A stretch of 64,000 nucleotides of DNA, from assembly GCF_947623445.1 (NCBI RefSeq), contig NC_135240.1:11718001-11782000 (forward strand), in the 5' to 3' direction. Below the pieces are notes generated by a model. The model was not told where the DNA came from. It worked only from the letters and a program-made list of their open reading frames with translations, and ran no database searches. Positions 50,902 to 62,584 of the stretch are shown piece after piece; the first letter of the stretch is position 1, and every line of letters starts with the position of its first letter. The translations under genes and the position numbers were made by a program. Source of the DNA: Clavelina lepadiformis (lineage: Eukaryota; Chordata; Ascidiacea; Aplousobranchia; Clavelinidae).

Positions 50902-53566
50902 CAGTGAAACCTTGTTAATCCGGACCACTTCGTTTCGTCAAAAAATGTCGGTTTAGCGGGGTTTCCGGATTATCGGAAAGGAGAAAATCAATCAATCTTG
51001 CAAATGCAGCACCGTGTTCAAAACGCAGTATGCACCCTAGTCCAATTCTAAGTACCGAGTTTCTGGCTGGACAGCAACTAAAATAAAATTATATTTTTTG
51101 TATGATCCGACCCAGTGTCGAACCCCAGAACCACCGTATTAAAGACGAATGCTCTAAGCCAGAAGTGACGAACGGTATGACAACCGCTCTTGCATGGCGA
51201 AGCATTCCGGCGGGACCAGCAGTCTTGAACTTTCTTTGACCTGTTTCTAATCTTTGCGCAATGCGATATCATAAGCTGATAGCACGATTGAGTTGCAGCA
51301 GTATGTCTTCAATAGATTGCCGCACTCAACCGATGATACTGTAGGTATTTTTTGCGACCGCTGAAGCGTTGTTTGTTACTGTTGATGAACAATTTATTTT
51401 TTCGTTTTAAAATACTGTACAGTTTCATAGTATGACTAAAAAGCTGTGCGGCTTACTCAGCTGTAACTGACAAAGTGGCTTGCCACAACGAATAGGTCCG
51501 TCACCCCTGCTCTAATCACTAAGTTATCTCCGCAATCTTAATCCCCTTTTATTTATCAAAATGCATCAATATCGCAAGATGGCAAGAACAGAAACTTAAT
51601 GTGAAATCAAAACAAACAATTTATTACATAAAAAAGTCTGTTATCTCACGTTGCACGAGTGATTCTTTACTGAAAGATTGTATGTTCCTTTTCATAGCCC
51701 ACGCACTGTCAAGATAATTTGTGACTTTCGGCAATGAAGAGTGTTGCTCAAAGTAATAAATCAAAGTAGAAATTGCAGATATGGCCTCGTTTGTTGTCAC
51801 TGCACGAGGTGGACTTTCTGTCTCATCATGGTCACTTTCGGATTCACTGTCGCGTTGAGTGGGTGGGTTAACAATTTCAACAATGGCCTCATCGGATAAA
51901 ACTTCGCCAGTACAAATCCCAGTATCAACGTCTAGCCAGTCGCAAACAGACATGAGATGTTCACTAGAGATTGTATGGAATCCTTCCATGTCTCTTTGGA
52001 TTTCTTCAACCACTTCTGTCTCTGTCCCACATGCTGCCGATGTAATCTCAGCAGAAGAGGCCCTGGGAATGATGCCTGTATGCTCCCAACAGTTTTGAAT
52101 TGTTTGCATCTTAACATAATTCCACGCCTCTCTGATCAAGCGCAGTGCTTCCCGAAGATTAATGGCCATAGGCTGATCATTTTCTATGGACTGCAAGAAA
52201 TGTTTGGTCAATCCTTTTCGATAGTAAAGCTTGAAATTTCGTATTATCCCAGCATCATTTGGTTGAAGATGAGCCGTTGTATTTGGTGGTAAGAAATGCA
52301 CCTGAACATTTTCTGAATCTTCTGGAACTATGTGACTGGCAGCATTGTCAAGAAGAAGCAGAACTTTACATTTTTGCTGTATCATACTTCGGTCAAAATC
52401 TTTAAGCCAATCTGTAAATACCACACTTGTCATCCAAGCTTTACTGTTGTGTCTATATGTGACATACACGTTTGGATCAAAATCCTTTCCGAAACAGCGG
52501 GGCCTTTTTGCTCTTGCAATTAACAAAGGCTTTAGCTTATCTGATCCAGTTGCATTTGAACAAAGACCCCCTGTTATCCGCTCTTTATTTTTCTTCTTCC
52601 CTTTTACTGGACCTGTAGCCAGTGTTGCATCCGGCTCCAAGCGATAAAACAACCCTGTCTCGTCCATATTATAGACGTTTTGTAAAGCATAGTTAGCAAT
52701 GATTTGTTGTAAAGTTTCCCTACCGTTTGAAACTTCAACAACATCAGCTGCAGCAGATTCTACGTGCACTTTTTGCAATGCTATTCCGTGTCGTTTCTTA
52801 AAACGATTCAACCAGCCATTTGAATAAGCAAAATCTTTAACACCGAGTTGCTCTCCAAAAGTTTTGGCTTTTTCTTTTAGCATGTCGCATGTAACCGGCA
52901 GATTTCGTGAACGGACATCTGTAAACCACAGAAAAATAGCGGCTTCTAACTCTGGTTCCTTGCAGGGCCTAGCTCTTGTAAGGCTTTTACGCTTGATGTC
53001 ATCTGATGATAGCCATTTTCCCTTTTGTTTAAGAATGTCAGAAATTGTTGACCTTCCTACATTTATTCCCCATTTTAAGTTGAAATGCTGTCTAATCTCA
53101 TTTTGCGTTGCCTTTTTATGATCCCGCTGGTATTGGCAGATCTGCTGCTTCTTTTCGGTTGATATTTCAATTCTTGAACGTTTAGATGGTGGCTCTGATA
53201 AAGGCATACTGAATAGCACAGCAAAATTTTTTTATAAAGCGCAATGCTGTACAGTACTGTACTTTTGAATCAATAAAGACCGCAACGTTATTATGCGTAG
53301 ATAATCGGCTATTGTTTCGTCAACTAACTACATTCTGTATGAGGACAATCGTGAATCATTTTCGCTAAACTGTTAATAATCCGGTTTATCGGATTTTATT
53401 GCTATTGATTTAGCACATTTGTTCCAAAACTTTTGTGTTGGAGTCGGACAGCGGGGTTTCCGGATTAAAGGGGTAAAATGCATAGGAAGAAATCCGTTCC
53501 CGGCAGTTTTGTGTCGGATAGCGGGGATTCCGGTTCATCGGGGTCCGGATTAACGAGGTCCCACTG
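50902..53566 (-). mobile_element. Complete pogo/Tigger-type DNA transposon
   Basis: A 2,665-bp element flanked by TA on both sides (50900-50901 and 53567-53568). The terminal inverted repeat is 25 bp with three mismatches: CAGTGAAACCTTGTTAATCC on the left versus CAGTGGGACCTCGTTAATCC read inward from the right. Extra subterminal copies of GCGGGGTTTCCGGATTA occur at 50956-50972 and 53451-53467 in the same orientation, with a degenerate third near 53521. It encodes one uninterrupted transposase. Short tRNA-like sequence fragments lie in the non-coding left third (51.1-51.5 kb). Confidence 0.93.
51624..53219 (-). CDS. Tigger-family transposase, intact 531 residues
   Basis: Cut-and-paste transposase of the Tc1/mariner superfamily, pogo/Tigger branch, related to CENP-B and TIGD proteins. 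N-terminal CENP-B-type helix-turn-helix at about residues 11-75 (STEKKQQICQY, NVGRSTISDILK). The second, Tc5-type DNA-binding domain is at about 88-150 (WFTDVRSRNLPVT, GWLNRFKKRHGI). The DDE/D catalytic core has Asp186 in NMDETGLF, Asp291 in LLLLDNAASH and Asp322 in LQPNDAGIIRNFK, so the DDD triad is complete. The acidic C-terminal tail contains ESESDHDE. Either Met1 or Met5 could start. No stop or frameshift is present, so it may be recently active or preserved by chance or selection. Confidence 0.95.
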   Translation of the reverse strand: MLFSMPLSEPPSKRSRIEISTEKKQQICQYQRDHKKATQNEIRQHFNLKWGINVGRSTISDILKQKGKWLSSDDIKRKSLTRARPCKEPELEAAIFLWFTDVRSRNLPVTCDMLKEKAKTFGEQLGVKDFAYSNGWLNRFKKRHGIALQKVHVESAAADVVEVSNGRETLQQIIANYALQNVYNMDETGLFYRLEPDATLATGPVKGKKKNKERITGGLCSNATGSDKLKPLLIARAKRPRCFGKDFDPNVYVTYRHNSKAWMTSVVFTDWLKDFDRSMIQQKCKVLLLLDNAASHIVPEDSENVQVHFLPPNTTAHLQPNDAGIIRNFKLYYRKGLTKHFLQSIENDQPMAINLREALRLIREAWNYVKMQTIQNCWEHTGIIPRASSAEITSAACGTETEVVEEIQRDMEGFHTISSEHLMSVCDWLDVDTGICTGEVLSDEAIVEIVNPPTQRDSESESDHDETESPPRAVTTNEAISAISTLIYYFEQHSSLPKVTNYLDSAWAMKRNIQSFSKESLVQREITDFFM

Positions 53567-55972
53567 TATTTCCTAAAACAATCTGTCAAGGCTGTTATTG
53601 TCTTTCAACCTCCAAGCTAGATTTAGATGTTTATGAAAAGCGTGTGTAGTTGTTACTAGTTCAAACCTACTCTAAAATTAAATTGGAATCTCTGGGTGCA
53701 AAACAAAATTATGTTATTTTGCACATCGCCACTTACAGTAAATATAAAAACCGGGTGTCAAGGATTGGGCAATGTAACCTATAAAACCGAGTCTAAATAC
53801 ATATTTTACCCGCCGCAAACTAACAATAAGCTTCATGCATCCTGGGCTGAAAAGAATGGCACTTTTTGACAATATCTGAAAGGTGCAGCACTTTTTGACA
53901 ATATCTGAAAGGTGCAGGACATGGAGCACTGAGTGCAAAATGGTGCATTTTGCATTCTGGTAGGTTACCAGACGTACACAAAACTTTTGGGCTCTGCCTT
54001 TTAGGCGGTATATGAGCGATCTATAAAAAAGGAGTTACTGTGCTGTTATGTGTCTAATAAAGAGAAAAAACAAAATAAACGTCTTGGGGAGACCATTATC
54101 AAAAATCTGGAGAGTGTTGTTGCCATGCTTTCCACTATGTCATAAAACCAAACATACCCCGCCAAGCTTTGTCAGGCCGTCCTTGATTTTTAGTTTCATG
54201 TGTTTCTCAACTTTTGGATCTATAAAGAAACGTTTTCCAACCAGTGGGTGTTGTTTTTCCATTTTCAGTCCACTGCAATGGACTTAATCATTTAAGCATA
54301 CACAATTAATATTTTAAGCACTCACTCAAACCTAGAAAGATAAGATGACACAACACATTGACTACTACGGAGTCAAAAACACAAGTCAGGTTAAGGATTT
54401 GGGCAATAAAACAGCAAACCATTTTTTAAATCATGTATCATACATATATTTATTAGACACATTACAACTACCTGATGTTCAAAACGAGTTCTAGCCACCA
54501 GAGGGATCATTGCCAGATGAAATGGCAATCAAAACTTACACTCCTATTTAATTATCGATTACTAAGTCCTAATCCTAGTTATTGTACTTGAAAGCTAGAA
54601 GCCAATCGCCTTTTCAAAAAATGCTATATTGTTCGTCCATATGTAGCATAATTATTATGTTAAAAATAGTAAACTACTGCACTTTGTTGTCTGAAAAAGA
54701 CTAACAACAATGCAGTATGATTGACACTCTTGTGTGTATTCGTAGTTGTTAGTTTCAGACCACTTTTAGTCTGATCTCTTACTTTTGGCAGGGTCTCTTG
54801 TTCTTTTTCACTCTGACTTGAAGGCGTAAATGAAGTAATTTTTTATTTTGGTTATTGGATTTTTATATAGTATTGCCCAATTTAGAACTGTCCACCAGGT
54901 CCACTGAACAAGAGCAATTATCGTTAATGCCTTGTCCAAGGCTATTATAAGTTTTGCCACAGTATAGCACAACTGGGTATCAAACACGGAATACGATACT
55001 CATTTATTGCAAGAGCAGCGCCCTGGATTGCATTTTTTAGCCTTTTTGGTTTTGTTAGACATAAGGTTATGTTACGTGGTCAGCATCCAAACTCTGCAGT
55101 TTGGAATTGTTCACCAAGATTTCAGTTGTGTAGAAGCAACATTCCAGTGTGCATGGAAGCAGCTTGGGTGCACTGTGACTCATGGCCAAAGCCCCCCCCC
55201 CCGGTGTTTGTGATAGGAAAGGTGTGGCATCTTATGATAAAAAATTGGGCAAAAAAGCAGTCCTTCCGATTGTTTTGGAGATACCGATTTTTACTTTCAA
55301 TTCGTTTACTTTAAAAGGGACCAAAAATATAAGGTTTAAAAGTGCCTAAATATATGCTAGGCATACACTAGGCCTATAGGCTAGCTGCAGACCTTCCAAT
55401 TACAAAAATCACGAGCCGCCATTGGATATTTGGTTTAAATCTGTTAAACTAAGAAATTATTTTGTGTGTTTAGTGGCCATGCTAACATACCATCTTATAG
55501 GATTTTCGGTACAAGATTGTGCAAAAAGACTTTACTTAATAACGACCATATAGCGGCTATATTATAGCCTAATACCACCATTTTTAAAAGCTTTCAGTAT
55601 TTGGATTTGAGTAAAGCAATCAATCAAGCACAACAACCCTATAGACATCTTACTACACAAAATAAAAGTTGAACTTCAAGGTCAATGCTTCTATATAATA
55701 CACAGAAAAGAAGCATACAGTAATTCCTACACTCTACCGCAATGGTTCTCAACCTCGGAGCAGTATGATATCGCAAAGAGGCACTAAGCCTGTAATCAAT
55801 TTTCAAAATTAGGAGGCGATTTGATTCTCTGGGTGGCGTTTCCTCATGTTTATAAAAAACGATTTCTCATAGTTATGAAACTATAATATATAAACTATAC
55901 TAAGCGGTATATTTTTCTGTGACAAAGAAGTGCACTTTGCCCCATACCTACTGTAATCGGACTAAGAAAATC
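53567..55972. other. Gene-poor region between Tigger and the foldback element
   Basis: No convincing gene. A 29-bp unit is tandemly duplicated at 53859-53916. An isolated hAT-like end (AATGGTTCTCAACCT) lies near 55741 without a recognisable partner. Confidence 0.45.
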
Positions 55973-56860
55973 CACCCCATTCGTCTACTTTCCGCCCATT
56001 AAAATGGTCCAGAGTACGGGATTTTTTCCTCATTCCAATGGTTGAAAGTATGCCTTTCTTACCCTAGAGTAAGATATAAGCCATTGGAATGGGAAGAAGT
56101 TTACTTCGGCACAAGTATGGTTTGTGAACCCCATTCGTCTATTTTTCTGCCCATTAAAATGGACCTGCTTTTAGCAATGGGGTTTCCCACAAACCATATT
56201 TCTGCCGAAGTAAACATCTCCCCATTCCAAATGCACATCTCTTACTCTAGGGCAGGGGTGGCCAGACCTGCTTCATGCTCGAGCCGCATATTACCAATTC
56301 GAGCTTTAAAAGAGCCGCAACACAAACACAATAAAAAATACGAATTTATTCACTCGCAACGAAGTGTAGCTATTGATAAACATTAGTGCTGCGTGGTGAT
56401 ACTATGAGTCTCCACCTGGGCTTCACCAACTCTTTTTGCAATTATTAGTGTAACCGTAACCGAGACTTAAAACTAGGTCAGCCCTGAGGTACAGCTTCAA
56501 ACTGACAGTTTACTTAACTACAGTGTACAAGTTAGCACACTTCTGTACAATAATGTACTTTTTGGAGTGTAATTTGATTATTACTAACAATGAGTCCATT
56601 GTTACTACGTGTGATAGAACGCATTGTTTCATAATCTGATCAAACAACTCGTCTAGACCGGGAAAATGCATGTCTAATTCAACAATACTAATTCATTAAA
56701 GAGCCGCAATTAAAGGCTCAAAGAGCCGCATGCGGCTCGAGAGCCGCAGTTTGGCCACCCCTGCTCTAGGGTAAGAAAGGCATACTTCCTACCATTCGAA
56801 TGGGAAAATATTACCGCATTTTCACCCATTTCAATGGGCGGAAAGCAGACGAATCGGGTG
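55973..56860. mobile_element. Foldback-type inverted-repeat element, nested
   Basis: Outer arms of about 95 bp: 55973-56068 (CACCCCATTCGTCTAC onward) and 56764-56860 (inverted CACCCGATTCGTCTGC). An inner inverted pair lies at 56062-56132 and 56178-56252 (shared TTTACTTCGGCA and ATGGTTTGTG). The terminal CATTCGTCTA...CCCATTAAAATGG motif recurs internally at about 56133-56162. No coding capacity; interrupted by the hAT-like element at 56253-56763. Confidence 0.75.
56253..56763. mobile_element. Non-autonomous hAT-like element inserted in the foldback element
   Basis: A 511-bp element with inverted ends CAGGGGTGGCC / GGCCACCCCTG and a perfect 8-bp target duplication CTCTAGGG at 56245-56252 and 56764-56771. 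The ends are rich in GAGCCGCA motifs in both orientations, as in hAT elements with subterminal transposase-binding repeats. No open frame. Confidence 0.9.
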
Positions 56861-57904
56861 AAATTTAACAGGAACACTTATTTTTTTTTTTTTTTTATTG
56901 TTATTTGCACGTTGGAGTTAGTTACCGTGCTACTGATCGTGTTTATCTCATGCTATCATCATTCTTGCACGTTTTCAGAATTTGGGCTTGGCTGCTTTTT
57001 CCGTCATTGTTTTATGGCTGAACTGTGATGTTTCTACATTATAATGGTTAGCATTTTATTTTTCGTTCCTCCACTGACGATGACGAAAAAGAAACGATAC
57101 AATACGAAATAGGAAAGTTGAGTACATTCTGCGCAGAGCTGGTTAAGCCAACAGCATTGTTACTAGGCCAACTTGATATGGTGAGATTTCGTTCAGGTAT
57201 CGTTGCTACCTTTGACCTTTTGGTATGGTGGTGGCGGACGGACTTTGATTTGTAACCAGGCTGAACATCGCCTTTCGCAATAGTGAATCACGTGTCAAAT
57301 TATGACGTTATATGCCGGTCACCTGAAGGTTGGTTGCGTAACTATTACTAATCCAATAAGCCATACACTTAGTCAGAGAAGGTTGTGGTGGATTGTAGTT
57401 TAGTGTGGCGTAGGCCTAGGTTATATACTTTAGATAGCACTACACTACTACAGGGCTGTAGTATAGGCTAGCCTGACAAATGAATAAGCATATGTGTAAT
57501 GCAGTATTTTCCATATTTTCGCCACAGAAAAGTTAGATACGTTCCGCCGCCAAACGATTGCACAGTGGTGTATTTAGAATTGTGTTGAGGGGCGGGGAAA
57601 ATGATTCTAAACGCAGGATCTAACATACCCGTATTAGTGACCCTCATCAAAAGGCATGAAAAGCGCAAAAAGCTGGGTTTTATGCCTAAAAACATGATTT
57701 AAAAGACCTCGAAATAGACTAGGCCTAAATTGTATTTTCATATTTAGGCATATCAATTGTGGAAATTTATAGTCTACAACTTTCAAACGTCGTATAGCAC
57801 AGTTTTGTAACCCAATGCTTAGTAGCCTATATATTTTCATTCTTTTATTCAGATATAGCCCTCTTATATAAGATTGTTAAACAATACTAAATTCAGTTAA
57901 GGTA
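56861..57904. other. Upstream region of the PRELI-domain gene
   Basis: AT-rich, a T16 run near 56880, no gene recognised. TTTTATTCAG ending at 57852 is a strong splice-acceptor-like site 52 nt before the start codon. Confidence 0.45.
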
Positions 57905-58597
57905 ATGGTTTGGATATCTAGTGATAAACATGTGTTTAGCCATTCATGGGAAAAGGTAGTGGAAGCTGCTTTACGCAAATATCCCAATCCAGAATCACCA
58001 AATGTCATTGGAACTGACATAATTGACAGACAGATAGATAAGGATGGGAAGTTGTATTCCAAACGCATTATATCATCAATATGGTCCAATGCATATACCG
58101 ACTTCATCTCAAAGCTCATTGGACTTGATGTTACTAAAATTGTTCATGCTGTGGAGTTTTCAGTGGTTGACCCAAAGCAAAAAGTTTATCAGCTTACTTC
58201 ACAAAATTATAATTTCATGGACTATATAGTTGTGTCAGAAAAGCTTACTTATACTCCTGACAAGATTGACCCATCATCTACCCTTCTAAAGCAAGAGTGG
58301 CACGTTACTTGTAAAAATCTGTCATTTACAAGTTACTTGGAAAATGCTATGGGTACAACAATGAAAACTGCTGCCATACGTGGACGTCAAGGAATTGAAT
58401 TTGTTATTGCTCAAGTGAAAGAAGAAGTGGAAAAAATTGCCTCTTTGGATGCTGTAAAAGAAATGCAGACCATTGCCACCAATACCTTACAAGAATTTAG
58501 CAATATTCATCAAAATATGGAAGATATTGGAAAAAACTGGGAAGAAAACTTGCATGAAGAGTTAAACAATTTTATAAAAAAGAATGTACAACAATGA
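57905..58597 (+). CDS. PRELID3: PRELI domain protein, PRELID3/slowmo type, intronless
   Basis: Predicted 230-residue mitochondrial intermembrane-space lipid transfer protein; family members carry phosphatidylserine or phosphatidic acid between mitochondrial membranes with TRIAP1. The PRELI domain covers about residues 1-180: VFSHSWEKV near the start, KYPNP at 25-29, DIIDRQID, SVVDP, then YLENAMGTT and GRQGIEFVI. These match the human PRELID3A/B pattern; the protein is about 35 residues longer at the C terminus, which is charged and helical. The ATG follows the family start closely (MVWISSDKHVF against the usual M-K-I-W start). It has a single exon although neighbouring genes are intron-rich, so it may derive from a retrocopy or have lost introns. 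It lies 549 bp ahead of EXOSC2 on the same strand. Confidence 0.93.
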   Translation: MVWISSDKHVFSHSWEKVVEAALRKYPNPESPNVIGTDIIDRQIDKDGKLYSKRIISSIWSNAYTDFISKLIGLDVTKIVHAVEFSVVDPKQKVYQLTSQNYNFMDYIVVSEKLTYTPDKIDPSSTLLKQEWHVTCKNLSFTSYLENAMGTTMKTAAIRGRQGIEFVIAQVKEEVEKIASLDAVKEMQTIATNTLQEFSNIHQNMEDIGKNWEENLHEELNNFIKKNVQQ

Positions 58598-58702
58598 TTT
58601 TATTTTCTACCACTAAAAAGTTTTTTTATTTATCTAGGAAATTCTTGTTATACATTTTTAAAAATATTTAATTATACTGTAGTAATGGTGATATCTTGAG
58701 AG

Positions 58703-58708
58703 AATAAA
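58703..58708 (+). terminator. Polyadenylation signal of the PRELI-domain gene
   Basis: AATAAA 105 nt after the stop codon. Confidence 0.65.
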
Positions 58709-59120
58709 CAATATTTGAATACTGTTTTAAAATGGGTAAAACCTGAGTTAAATGCAACTGTACTAATTCAAATATTGAAAGCTTTTTTTGCATTGTTAAA
58801 TTGGTTATTAATATTCTTACATGCCCTTGTCAAGTTAGGGTAGCTATATGTAGGTAGAGTCGAAAACGTAAGGCTATTTATTGATTTTGTTTTTTCAGTT
58901 ACTTGTGCTTCACCAAATCTTTTGCAGATGTAAAATTTGAAACAACTTGTATATCATCTATTAAAATTCCACCTGATTTGTAAATATTTGCACAGAAACA
59001 AACTCACTCAAATATATAACATTTTTTAATTTGTGAAACCGTATTTGTCAAAGCGATGTTATTTAACTTATTTCACTGACGGTGGCTCTCAGTGATTTTC
59101 AACTGGTGTAACTAAATTTT

Positions 59121-59132
59121 CTTCTCATTTAG
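59121..59132 (+). promoter_or_regulatory. Splice-acceptor-like site 14 nt upstream of EXOSC2 ATG
   Basis: CTTCTCATTTAG before AGAATATCG and the start codon. It suggests either a 5' UTR intron or a spliced-leader trans-splice site, which tunicates use. Confidence 0.5.
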
Positions 59133-59146
59133 AGAATATCGAAAAC

Positions 59147-62100
59147 ATGAATAACTCAATAGTAATAAGACTACCAAGCAAAAAGAGACTGAATGCACAA
59201 GTTCCCCTTAGCAGTAATTCCTTTCTAATTACACCAGGCAGTGTAATAACAGAAGATGCTGACTATATGCGTGGTCATGGTGAGTTTTTCTCTTTTATTT
59301 CATCGCTCACAGGTTGTGAGTGATAGTGTACTTAATCGAAATAGGTTTTTGATGTGGTTTAAAAGCAAAGGTTTTTAAACAAGTCTGTGGATGATTGTGG
59401 GTCTAATACTACATAGGGAGGATGAACAATAACATCATTAGGCAATTTTCTGTGGTAAGCTTTGGCCAATTAGATATCACTAGAGCAGCGGTTCCCAAAG
59501 TTTTCTAAAAATTTTGCCTGGTGGACCCTTTGCAATTATTTTTATATTTCGTGGCCCTATAAAAATCAAAGAATGCTATGGGGAAAATGCAAAAACCACA
59601 CCAACTAAAGAAAAAGCAAAAACTATCAAATACGGTAAGCGTTTAATGGGATGGGTGCACTTGTTTTTCTGCAATTAACTCATCAATGTTTGGTTTGGTT
59701 TTGGATAGCGCAACTCTCATGCCGTGTACCCTCTGAAACTGCTTAACGGACCCCAGTTTGGGAACCGCTGCACTAGTGGGTTATAAAAAAATGCTAAATT
59801 ATGCAAGCAGGTAATAAAAACAGACAGTCATAAAACATACATGCATTTTGAACGCTTAATGCTGACATTCTGCATATTCCAGAACAAAATGCTAGTCGGC
59901 AAAAAAGCTGTAATCAAACTGTGGAGCTACTAAAGACAAATTAAAAAACATTAAAATGTAAAGAGTTTTGTTATTACATCTTTGAAGGTCTTTGTTTTGT
60001 TGTAAAGCCATGACCAATTTGAAATAAAACAAACCTCATTTTTAAAATGAAGACGGTTATCTTTTCAATTGAAATATTATTGTTAAGCTTGAAGAGTTGC
60101 AAAAAGGTTCGTTTGAGACATAGACGTCACTTCCAAAAAATGTGCAGTGTGTGCATGCAATGATTTAGACATAATTCTAGACAGTGCAAGGTTATAAGAT
60201 CGCTGAATTTCTTGAAAACAAATTTTATGTGATAATCACTTTTATTATTAGAACAAAAGGAACAATGTATAATCAATGGTATTATAAAAACAATTTCCTG
60301 AAAGTAAAATTTGTAGATTGTTTTGTGATTATTCAAGCAGGCTTAGTAATTTTCAAGAGTTCTTTGTAATATGGTTAATGTTTTTTTATCCATAACCTTA
60401 AATTGTGTTATCCACGGGAATAATTGAAGAAATTTAGTTTCTATTGCAGTCCCCTCTGACCACCTTACAAGCATTATATATAGTTTGAATTTTGAACATT
60501 TAGTTGTAAGAACACAAATTGTTACAGCAATTGCAAATACTGTAATGCAACATTTCTGGCCATGACCCTAATATGGAATTAAAGAGTCACCTCAGCAACA
60601 GAATCTTGCATTTCCGAATGTTTTTCTAATCTCTGATATATACATTTGTACATAGTACTTATTTATATTTTGTGGAAATCAAATTGGAAGAACTTAAAGA
60701 AATCTGGCAATTTATGTACCATAAATCACTTGATAAAGTAAACCAAGTTCTTTGGACCCAAGCTTGTACTGAACCCAAAATGGGGTGGGGGTCTTTGCTC
60801 CAAAAAATTTTAAAACCTCTGGTTTTGAGAATATATATTTGTGCAACGGTTATATCTTTTGAAAGTTTTCAAGTCATTGCATACTACACTGAAAAAGTTC
60901 TGACTATTGCTTACAAAAGTTGGAAAGTTTCTCCTAATTCAATTATAAGTGAAGAAAAAAAATATATTTAACAAAACAAGAGTTTTGGGAATGTTCATTC
61001 AAAATCCATTTAATTTTTCTAAGTATATATATTTTCGTGTGTGATTAAAATGTTGTTTTGTAGAAATTGTCAATCACATTTGTTGAATAGGAACATATAC
61101 CAATGATGATGAAGAGGATCACAAACTCTATGCATCTGTTGCTGGCGTTGTTGAGCGTATCAACAAACTAGTATGTGTTCGAGCATTGAAAACCAGATAC
61201 AATGGTGAGGTGGGTGACATCGTGGTTGGTAGGATTAAAGAGGTGCAGCAAAAACGATGGAAGGTAAATTTAGCTTGTTTTGTGTAATTTTAATTCTTTT
61301 TTTGTTGTTGTAAATAGTTGAAATTGAATGACTATAGCCTATAGGTAGTGGTAAGTTACCAGCTGTATGTAGTTGTCACTCAAGTAAGTCTGTTGTGTTT
61401 CAAAACACAATCTTTAGGTTGAAACAAATTCAAGATTAGATTCTGTACTACATCTGTCTTCAGTAAATTTACCTGGAGGTGAGCTTAGACGTCGATCAGC
61501 AGCAGATGAATTAACAATGCGAGAATATTTAAAGGAAGGTGACTTGATAAGTGCTGAAGTACAACAGGTAACTGTTTAGTAAGTTACCAACAACTCTTAC
61601 TATAAGCTCTTAAAGTATGAATAATGCTTTAAAATCCAGGTTCACACAGATGGTATGCTTTCCTTACACACCCGAAGCTTAAAATATGGAAAGCTTGGAC
61701 AAGGGTGTTGCGTCACTGTGTCACCATCTCTCATAAAGCGAAGAAAAAATCATGTACACAATCTTAGCTGTGGTGTAACTATTATTCTTGCAAATAATGG
61801 ATATATATGGATAAACTCTACAGCTGTGGATGGGACAAAGACCACAGGTACAAAAGATAGTTATTATGTAGCAATATTTCCCAGTAGGTATGTGCTAAAT
61901 CATACACGAATCCAAAATTTACAGAAAAATAGCTTTTAATTGATTTCGGTTCACAAAAATACTAGTGTTACAGATTTTAGTTTGAATTCTGTTGTAAGAA
62001 ATAACAAAACAAAGATTACTCAATAAAGTTTCGTACATAGAAATAACCTTAAAGGTTTTTGGAATAATTAAAGTTGTAAGAGTTGTCCATAGGTCGAAAG

Positions 62101-62584
62101 CATATTCATTTGTGTCATTTGCCAGATTCCATGTGGCACATATCTAGTATTGGAGACTGTATGTGAAAGTTTTTCATGTTTGCACATTTGCTTTATTTCT
62201 TTTAAGGTGATGGTGGATTTGTAGTTGATACTGAACCTGTCCAGATGGATGATCGTGAAGCCATTTGCCGTGTCAGAAATTGTATTTTATGCTTGTCCAG
62301 GAGCTCTGTTATGTTATATGATACCAGTGTCTTATATGCGTATGAGGCATCTCTGCAGTATCAGGTTGGAAACTGCCATTTATGAATGTTAATTACTCTA
62401 AGCTTTTGAACGTCATAGGTTAAAAATGGTTATTATAGTTTCTGCATTGCTGTTTTGTTACTGACTTGGTAGTATGCTTGGCCATATGTAACAGGTAAAG
62501 GAGTTACTGCTGGATGAAATTGCAACAGAAATCGTTGACCAAACATTGTCCCTACTGGAAAGAGAAAGTTCTGGAAATGGCTGA
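59147..62584 (+). CDS. EXOSC2: Exosome complex component RRP4
   Basis: RNA-binding cap subunit of the 3'-5' RNA exosome. Six exons, phase-consistent: 59147-59279, 61091-61263, 61418-61567, 61640-61847, 62207-62364 and 62495-62584, giving 303 residues (human about 293). The N-terminal part carries ITPGSVITED and RGHGTY, diagnostic of RRP4. The S1 domain follows (AGVVERINKLVCVRAL, GDIVVGRIKEV, KRWKV), then LPGGELRRRSAADE and MREYL, then the KH domain with IILANNGYIWI, where the usual G-x-N-G reads A-N-N-G. The first intron holds a hAT-like element (59486-59770). The acceptor TTCTCATTTAG ends at 59132, only 14 nt before the ATG. Confidence 0.96.
59486..59770. mobile_element. Non-autonomous hAT-like element in EXOSC2 intron 1
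   Basis: A 285-bp element with ends CAGCGGTTCCCAAA and, inverted, CAGCGGTTCCCAAACTGG, flanked by CACTAGAG and CACTAGTG (7 of 8 match). No coding capacity. Confidence 0.85.

Noticed and set aside
51090..51540. tRNA-like fragments (GGTTCGA on the minus strand near 51117; TTAGTGATTAGAGCA near 51520) suggesting a tRNA gene or SINE
   Set aside because: No complete cloverleaf: the T-stem does not pair and the A-box and B-box pieces are not correctly spaced. At most a decayed SINE inside the Tigger element.
53859..53916. 29-bp direct duplication as a possible minisatellite
   Set aside because: Only two copies; recorded but not a meaningful array.
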